From contig DASVCS010000016.1 in assembly GCA_036381495.1 (NCBI GenBank), positions 1 through 27,550 of the forward strand: a DNA stretch of 27,550 nucleotides, read 5' to 3'. The DNA comes from DASVCS01 sp036381495 (lineage in GTDB: Bacteria > Gemmatimonadota > Gemmatimonadetes > Longimicrobiales > RSA9). Positions within the stretch are counted from its first letter, which is position 1; every line of letters begins with the position of its first letter. Below the pieces are notes generated by a model. That model searched no databases and had not been told where the DNA came from. It saw only the letters and a list, made by a program, of their open reading frames with translations. Shown here piece after piece: positions 22,965 to 27,550 of this stretch. The position numbers and the translations under genes are program-made.

Positions 22965-23163
22965 ATGCGGATGCTCCGGCTCCTGCGACGCGACCCGGGC
23001 GGCGCGTTCCGGCGCGAGAGCCGCACGCGGACCGGCGTCGCCTACCCTGACGGTGACGCCCGGCGCCGCTGCTACGACGAATGGCTGCACGAGGTTCGGG
23101 CGCTTCCGGGCGTCGTCGCCGCCGGCATCACGACCCAGCTCCCGTTCGGCCCCCGGCGACCGG
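22965..23163 (+). pseudogene. relic of a third ADOP permease gene
   Basis: The frame reads DPGGAFRRESRTRTGVAYPD, then RRRCYDEWLHEVRALPGVVA and AGITTQLPFG, the start of the second periplasmic domain of an ADOP permease, about 55 residues of a protein of ~800. A few residues are missing before AYPDGDARRR. Similarity ends at about 23163, and the frame then overlaps the VapC gene. It starts 30 bases after the permease stop and is likely the remains of a tandem paralogue. The 22935-23181 gap contains nothing else. Confidence 0.65.
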
Positions 23164-23181
23164 CAGGCCGACGGCGACGCC

Positions 23182-23586
23182 TCACCACACCCGCCGCACC
23201 GCCGCCGCCCGCGCGATCGCCGGATCGCGCGTGATCAGCGGCAGCCCGAGCACCGCGGCGGTCGCCGCGATCAGGCGATCGCCGCGCTCCGGGATCGCGT
23301 ACAGCGCGTGCGCGCGCAGCGCGACGTCGGCAGTCAGATCCGCCAGGAAGTACGCGCCGGAACGCGTCAGCCCCTCGACCCACGCCGCCGCACCCCCCGG
23401 AAACCGCAGCACCCCCCGGCGCGCGGCCTCGAGCAGCTCGACGAGGACGAACGTCGGGACGTAGATCGCGGCATCGCCGGCGTCCGCCCGCTCGAACAGA
23501 TCCCGCGCACGCCGGCCCAGCCGGTCCGCCCGGCCCGTGGCGTGCCAGATCACCGCGTGCGTGTCGGCGACCGCCAGCTCCGTCAA
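23182..23586 (-). CDS. PIN-domain ribonuclease toxin (VapC-like)
   Basis: The 134-residue protein has the acidic PIN set: Asp8 in VADTHAVIW, Glu50 in VLVELLEAA, Asp103 in ERGDRLIAATA and Asp121 in LITRD, which together bind Mg2+/Mn2+ for RNA cleavage. The start is a TTG at 23586, overlapping the antitoxin stop in TTGA; GGGGAG lies 8 bases upstream and no ATG or GTG is available before Asp8. It follows the Phd-type antitoxin gene as a coupled pair. All four acidic residues are present and the frame is intact, so the toxin is probably functional. Confidence 0.88.
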   Translation of the reverse strand: MTELAVADTHAVIWHATGRADRLGRRARDLFERADAGDAAIYVPTFVLVELLEAARRGVLRFPGGAAAWVEGLTRSGAYFLADLTADVALRAHALYAIPERGDRLIAATAAVLGLPLITRDPAIARAAAVRRVW

Positions 23587-23912
23587 CCGGCCAGCTCCCC
23601 GAGCTTCGTGTCCGCGAGCGCCGCCTGCTCCTCCCGCATCGCGTCCAGAGCGGCCTCCAGCGCGGCATCATCCGCGCCGGCCGCCAGGCTCCCCGCCAGG
23701 GTGAACGGCACGGCGACCTTCTTTCTCAACTCCTTCACGGTTGCCTCCAGGTACTCGAGGTGACTCTTCGTGGTCAGCGCCAGCGTCTCATCCAGGTCCC
23801 GGTGCTCGATGTACTCCACGGCCCCGGGCGAGCGCGCCACCCGGTGCGCCAGCTCCGGCAACCGGCTCCGCGCCTCGGAAATGCTCAGCTTTCTCGTCAC
23901 GGTCGGCCTCAC
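23583..23912 (-). CDS. Phd/YefM-type antitoxin of the PIN toxin pair
   Basis: The 109-residue protein has an N-terminal Phd/YefM-like DNA-binding domain (TRKLSISEARSRLPELAHRV, GAVEYIEHRDLDETLALT) and an acidic, Ala-rich C-terminal tail (DDAALEAALDAMREEQAAL) that would wrap the toxin. The GTG at 23912 is chosen from the position of the conserved domain and the operator. A GTG at 23900 and an ATG at 23970, the latter with a GGAG site, are alternatives; the ATG would put the palindrome inside the coding region. The toxin start overlaps its stop by two bases of TTGA. The complex of both proteins probably represses the operon through the palindrome at 23911-23934. Confidence 0.8.
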   Translation of the reverse strand: MRPTVTRKLSISEARSRLPELAHRVARSPGAVEYIEHRDLDETLALTTKSHLEYLEATVKELRKKVAVPFTLAGSLAAGADDAALEAALDAMREEQAALADTKLGELAG

Positions 23913-23934
23913 TTGTACAAATACATGTACAAGT
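23911..23934. promoter_or_regulatory. perfect 9-bp palindrome at the antitoxin start, probable operator
   Basis: ACTTGTACA (23911-23919) and TGTACAAGT (23926-23934) are perfect inverted copies separated by six bases. The spacer on the minus strand reads TGTATT, a -10-like hexamer exactly 7 bases before the GTG at 23912. The AT-rich site stands out against its GC-rich surroundings. Autoregulation by the toxin-antitoxin complex is the expected role. Confidence 0.65.
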
Positions 23935-24062
23935 TGCCGCGGCGCGCGTGGCAAGTCAAGAGTCTTCATGGTCGGGGCTCCGTTTCGCGGTTTCACGGTT
24001 GCGGCGGGCAAGATGCGCCGGTCGGCGGGGCGAAGCCATGGCAGGATGGGCCGCAAACGACG

Positions 24063-24185
24063 CCCGCGACCCGCGACGACGACCCGCGACGACGACCCGC
24101 GACGACGAGCCGCAACGACGAGCCGCAACGACGACCGCGACCCGCGACGACGACCCGCGACGACGACCGCGACCCGCCACGACGC
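24063..24185. repeat. 13-bp minisatellite, about eight units
   Basis: The unit CCCGCGACGACGA repeats at 24070, 24083 and 24096, changes to GCCGCAACGACGA at 24109 and 24122, returns at 24141 and 24154, and ends with a variant at 24173. Half units of 6-7 bases precede the array and interrupt it at 24135 and 24167. The plus strand has no T from about 24048 to 24186. The period is not a multiple of three. The rest of the 23913-24284 gap shows only the operator and the ribosome-binding site of the next gene. Confidence 0.8.
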
Positions 24186-24284
24186 CTTCGCGATCCGCCA
24201 CCCCCGCGCTTGACGCGCCCACCGCGCATCCATAAATCCCCATCCGTCACCCTCGCCCCTATCGCACCGTCCAGGAGGGAAGCC

Positions 24285-27200
24285 ATGCGCCGTCGCCCGC
24301 ACGCGCCGAATCCGGGCCTCGCCGCCTTCGCGCTGTTCGTGCTCCTCGCGCCGGCCGCCGCCGCGCAGGAGCCCGGCTTCACGCCGCAACTACTCTCCGA
24401 ATTGCGCTTCCGCTCGATCGGCCCCGCGGTCATGGGCGGTCGCGTGCACGACGTCGAGGCGCTGCCGGACGACCCTTCGATCGTCTACATCGCCACGGCG
24501 AGCGGCGGGCTGTGGAAATCGACGAACAAGGGGACCACGTGGGCGTCGCTGTTCGACGAGCAGAGCACGTCCTCGTTCGGCGACGTCGCCATTGCGCCAT
24601 CGGACCCGAACGTGGTCTGGGTGGGCACGGGCGAGCAGAACAACCGGCAGAGCTCGACGTGGGGCGATGGCGTCTACCGCTCGACGGACGCGGGCGCGAC
24701 GTGGACGCACCTGGGGCTCGAGGAGACGCGGGCGATCGGCCGGGTGCTCGTGGATCCGAACGACCCCGACGTCGCCTGGATCGGCGCGCTCGGCAACCTG
24801 TGGGCGCCGAGCGAGGCGCGCGGCGTCTACAAGACGACGGATGGCGGGCGGACGTGGCGGAAGGTGTTGTACGTGGACACGCTCACGGGCGTGGTCGACA
24901 TGGTAATGGACCCGTCCGATCCGAACACGGTCTACGCGGCGACGTACCAGCGGCTGCGCCGCTCGTGCTGCTTCAACGGCGGCGGCCCCGGCAGCGGGAT
25001 CTACAAGACGACGGATGGCGGCGCGCACTGGCAGCGGCTCGAGGGCGGGCTGCCGCCGGGCGACGAGGGCCGGATCGGGCTCGCCATCTCGCGCCAGGAC
25101 CCGCGGCTCGTCTACGCGGTCATCGAGAACGCGGACGCGGGCGGCTTCTACCGCAGCACGGACGGCGGCGCGCACTGGGAGCGGATGAACGAGCTGGACC
25201 CGCGGCCGATGTACTACAGCCACATCTTCGTCGACCCGGTCGATGACCGGCGCGTCTACATGCTGGCGCGCAACTTCTACATGAGCGAGGACGGCGGCCG
25301 GACGTGGCGCACCATGCCGACCGAGCCGACGTACGACGTGGGGCTGAAGGGCGACTACCACGCGATGTGGATCGACCCGCACGACACCGAGCACTTCTAT
25401 CTGGTCGGCGACGGCGGCGTCTACGAGAGCTGGGACCGGGGCGAGACCTACGTGCGGCTGAACAACCTCCCGATCGGTCAGTTCTACGGGATCGGCCTGG
25501 ATGACGAGACGCCGTACAACATCTACGGCGGGATGCAGGACGACCACTCGTGGTTCGGTCCCAGCGAGACCCGCCACTGGATCGGCATCGTCGGCGACGA
25601 CTGGCGCGAGATCGGCTTCAACGACGGCCTCGCGCAGCAGGTCGACCTGGACGGCCCGCACTACGTCTACAGCAACGCGGTCCAGGGCGATCTGACCCGC
25701 GTCGACGCGTACACGGGCGACCGCGCGGACATCCACCCCGAGCCGCCGCCGGGCGCGCCGGACTACCGCTGGGAGTGGATGTCGCCGGGGCTGGTCTCGC
25801 AGCACACGCCCGGCACGTACTACTACGGCGGCAACCGGCTCTTCATCACGCACGACCGGGGCGTGACGTGGGAGGCCACGCCGGACCTGACGCGGCAGGT
25901 CGACCGCGACACGATCGAGCTGATGGGCGTGCCGATGCCGGAGGTCCGGCTGTCGCGCAACGATGGTCAGTCGGACTTCAGCGCGATCTCGGCGATCGCC
26001 GAGTCGCCGCTCACGCCCGACGTCCTCTGGGTCGGCACGGATGACGGCAACATCCAGGTCTCGCGTGACGGCGGCGAGACGTGGACCGAGGTCGGCCGCA
26101 ACATTCGCGGCGCGCCCGATGGCGCGTACATCAGCCGGATCGCCGCCTCCAGCGCCGGCGAGGGCGCGGCGTTCGTCGCGATCGACGCCCACCGCCGCGG
26201 CGACTTCCGGCCCTACGCGTTCCGGACGACGGACTTCGGCCGCACCTGGACGCCGGTCACCGCCGGCCTGCCCGAGGACGGCTCCGTTCGCACGATCGCC
26301 GAATACCCGGGCCACCCGCAGGTCGTCTTCCTCGGCACGGAGCACGCGCTCTTCGTCTCGGGCGACGCGGGCGCGCACTGGACCCGCTTCGACGGGCTGC
26401 CCCCGACGATCTACATCGACGTCGAGGTGCACCCACGCACGCACGACCTGGTCGTCGCCACGCACGGGCGCAGCATCTACATCCTGGATGACGCGTCCGC
26501 GCTCGCCGAATGGTCGGAGTCCGTCGCGCGGGAGCCCGCGCACCTCTTCTCGATCCAGCCCGCGACCATCTTCCAGTACTGGAAGGACTTCTCGTACCGC
26601 GGCCAGGACGCGTACGCGGGCGAGAACCCGCCCGCCGGCGCGATCCTGACCTATGCGCTCGCCCGGCCGGCGCGCGACGTCTCGCTGACCGTGACCGCGC
26701 CCGACGGCAGCGTGGTGCGCCGGCTCGAGGGGTCCGGCACGGCGGGCGTGCTGCACCGCGTCGTCTGGGACCTGCGCCACGAGCCGCCGCCCGGTCGCGG
26801 TCGACGCGGCGGGTACACGCGACCCGGCGCACTCCCCGAGGTGACGCGCGACCTCGGCCCGCGCGGCCCGTTCGTCTCGCCCGGCCGCTACACCGTCACG
26901 CTGAGCGCCGATGGCGCGCGGTCGACGCAAACCGTCATGGTGCTGCCGGACCCGAAGATGCCGCTCACCATCGAGCAGTACCGCGAGCGCGAGGCGTTCC
27001 TGGTCGAGGTGCTGGCCGCGCAGCAGCAGGCCGCCGCGCTCCTCGAACGGCTCGCATCGCTCGATGAGAAGGCGAGCTCCGGCGTGGACGCGGACGCGCT
27101 CGGCAGCCGGCTCCGCCGCGCCGCCCGCGGCCTCGACCGGCTCGCCGGCGACTTCAACGGCAGCGGCGCGCTCTCCGGCACCCTCTACCCGCCGACCGAG

Positions 27201-27287
27201 GCGCAGCGCCGGCAGTTCGCGGAGCTGAAGCGACAGATCGAGCAGGCGGCGGGCGCGCTGCGAGGGGTCGGCGGGCCGGGATCCTGA
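24285..27287 (+). CDS. secreted sortilin/VPS10-like Asp-box beta-propeller protein
   Basis: The 1000-residue protein has a signal peptide (~1-27, cleavage after APAAAAQ) and two successive beta-propeller regions built of Asp-box (BNR) repeats, about eleven in all, such as STDAGATW, TTDGGRTW, SEDGGRTW, THDRGVTW, SRDGGETW and TTDFGRTW. The motif RSCCFNGGGPGSGIYKT is characteristic of this large family, usually annotated as a glycosyl hydrolase or sortilin-like protein. After residue ~760 comes a beta-sandwich region (AGAILTYALARPARDVSLTV) and a helical C-terminal segment (~890-1000). It is exported, probably periplasmic or surface-located; enzymatic activity is unproven. The ATG at 24285 has AGGAGG 6 bases upstream, and the cleavable signal fits this start. 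Confidence 0.9.
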   Translation: MRRRPHAPNPGLAAFALFVLLAPAAAAQEPGFTPQLLSELRFRSIGPAVMGGRVHDVEALPDDPSIVYIATASGGLWKSTNKGTTWASLFDEQSTSSFGDVAIAPSDPNVVWVGTGEQNNRQSSTWGDGVYRSTDAGATWTHLGLEETRAIGRVLVDPNDPDVAWIGALGNLWAPSEARGVYKTTDGGRTWRKVLYVDTLTGVVDMVMDPSDPNTVYAATYQRLRRSCCFNGGGPGSGIYKTTDGGAHWQRLEGGLPPGDEGRIGLAISRQDPRLVYAVIENADAGGFYRSTDGGAHWERMNELDPRPMYYSHIFVDPVDDRRVYMLARNFYMSEDGGRTWRTMPTEPTYDVGLKGDYHAMWIDPHDTEHFYLVGDGGVYESWDRGETYVRLNNLPIGQFYGIGLDDETPYNIYGGMQDDHSWFGPSETRHWIGIVGDDWREIGFNDGLAQQVDLDGPHYVYSNAVQGDLTRVDAYTGDRADIHPEPPPGAPDYRWEWMSPGLVSQHTPGTYYYGGNRLFITHDRGVTWEATPDLTRQVDRDTIELMGVPMPEVRLSRNDGQSDFSAISAIAESPLTPDVLWVGTDDGNIQVSRDGGETWTEVGRNIRGAPDGAYISRIAASSAGEGAAFVAIDAHRRGDFRPYAFRTTDFGRTWTPVTAGLPEDGSVRTIAEYPGHPQVVFLGTEHALFVSGDAGAHWTRFDGLPPTIYIDVEVHPRTHDLVVATHGRSIYILDDASALAEWSESVAREPAHLFSIQPATIFQYWKDFSYRGQDAYAGENPPAGAILTYALARPARDVSLTVTAPDGSVVRRLEGSGTAGVLHRVVWDLRHEPPPGRGRRGGYTRPGALPEVTRDLGPRGPFVSPGRYTVTLSADGARSTQTVMVLPDPKMPLTIEQYREREAFLVEVLAAQQQAAALLERLASLDEKASSGVDADALGSRLRRAARGLDRLAGDFNGSGALSGTLYPPTEAQRRQFAELKRQIEQAAGALRGVGGPGS

Positions 27288-27450
27288 GCGGCGACGGCAG
27301 GATCGTCGTCCAGCGCGGCATCCCGCTCTTCCACGACCGGGCGGCCTCGCTCGGCCCGATCGCCGTGTTCGTGCCCCCCGGGCTTCTGCACTTCCGGCGG
27401 CGGCACCGAACCCGTTCCATCGTGGCAGCTCGAAGCGGTGGCGGCGCCGA

Positions 27451-27549
27451 TCACGCGCTGCCCCGGAGGATCCGCCTCGCCATGGCGATCGACTCGACGG
27501 GGCCGGCCAGGGCGACGACGTCGCCGGCATCCAGCGTGTCCTTCCCCCG
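27451..27549 (-). CDS. C-terminal end of a TrkA-C/RCK domain protein (partial)
   Basis: A minus-strand frame enters from the window end and stops at 27453-27451. Its last residues read KDTLDAGDVVALAGPVESIA and MARRILRGSA. The DxLxxGDVVxLAGPxEs pattern followed by an amphipathic helix is the end of an RCK C-terminal (TrkA-C) domain, found in potassium-uptake regulators and in cation:proton antiporters of the CPA families. The full protein lies beyond the window, so the transporter type cannot be told. It is convergent with the sortilin-like gene. Confidence 0.55.
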   Translation of the reverse strand, partial: RGKDTLDAGDVVALAGPVESIAMARRILRGSA

Positions 27550-27550
27550 C

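Noticed and set aside
24063..24185. Possible CRISPR array
   Set aside because: The units are 13 bases in direct tandem with no spacers, and there are no cas genes.
24390..27530. A 1046-codon minus-strand frame opposite the sortilin-like gene
   Set aside because: Low-complexity Arg/Val/Asp composition and no motifs; the plus frame has repeated Asp-boxes and a signal peptide.
1..27550. tRNA or rRNA genes
   Set aside because: No cloverleaf with TTCRANY-type arm or rRNA signature was recognised on either strand by eye; a covariance-model search would be needed to exclude them fully.

Overview
The window is very GC-rich and carries a gene set that, taken together, fits a Gemmatimonadota- or Acidobacteriota-like soil or marine bacterium: a CBM9-like/DUF5916 outer-membrane protein, a ~1000-residue sortilin-type Asp-box propeller protein, a PadR regulator paired with a large orphan FtsX/MacB-type permease (ADOP family), and promoters of the form TTGnCn-17/18-TACCTT. 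This placement is an inference from gene content; there is no rRNA or ribosomal marker in the window.

Layout. 1-80: start of an unidentified minus-strand gene. 169-4357 (minus): VOC/glyoxalase protein, CGNR zinc-finger regulator and the DUF5916 protein, the last two joined stop-to-start. 4358-5033: structured, G-rich spacer plus a decayed copy of the 5' end of a MATE transporter gene. 5034-6098 (minus): old yellow enzyme, then divergently the intact MATE gene (6325-7848), a beta-type carbonic anhydrase (7905-8444) and a penicillin-acylase-family lipoprotein (8749/8758-11025). 11403-13832: first ADOP permease; 13997-14620: TetR regulator; 14700-15197: truncated DUF559 endonuclease-like gene. 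15382-17427 (minus): ABC-F ATPase. 17487-19663 (minus): a strip of broken genes (VapC tail, frameshifted methyltransferase, LuxR-type regulator fragment, frameshifted zeta toxin) ending in an intact small antitoxin-like gene. 19823-22934: PadR regulator and second ADOP permease, with a clear promoter and operator, followed by a third permease relic. 23182-23912 (minus): VapBC-type toxin-antitoxin pair with a perfect palindrome over its start codon. 24070-24185: 13-bp minisatellite. 24285-27287: sortilin-like protein. 27451-27550 (minus): C-terminus of a TrkA-C domain protein.

The intact genes are mainly transport/efflux (MATE, two ADOP permeases, ABC-F), cell-envelope proteins (DUF5916, sortilin-like, acylase) and regulators. 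They do not form a single pathway. The most striking feature is the number of gene relics packed between intact operons: a MATE 5' copy, a DUF559 fragment, a VapC tail, a LuxR-type fragment, a permease fragment and two frameshifted genes. There is also a short inverted-repeat element (685-877) with a half copy 14 kb away. No convincing new multi-gene system was found. The best candidates for new biology are that MITE-like repeat, the zeta locus that kept its antitoxin while the toxin broke, and the operator architectures at 4645-4680, 19773-19805 and 23911-23934.
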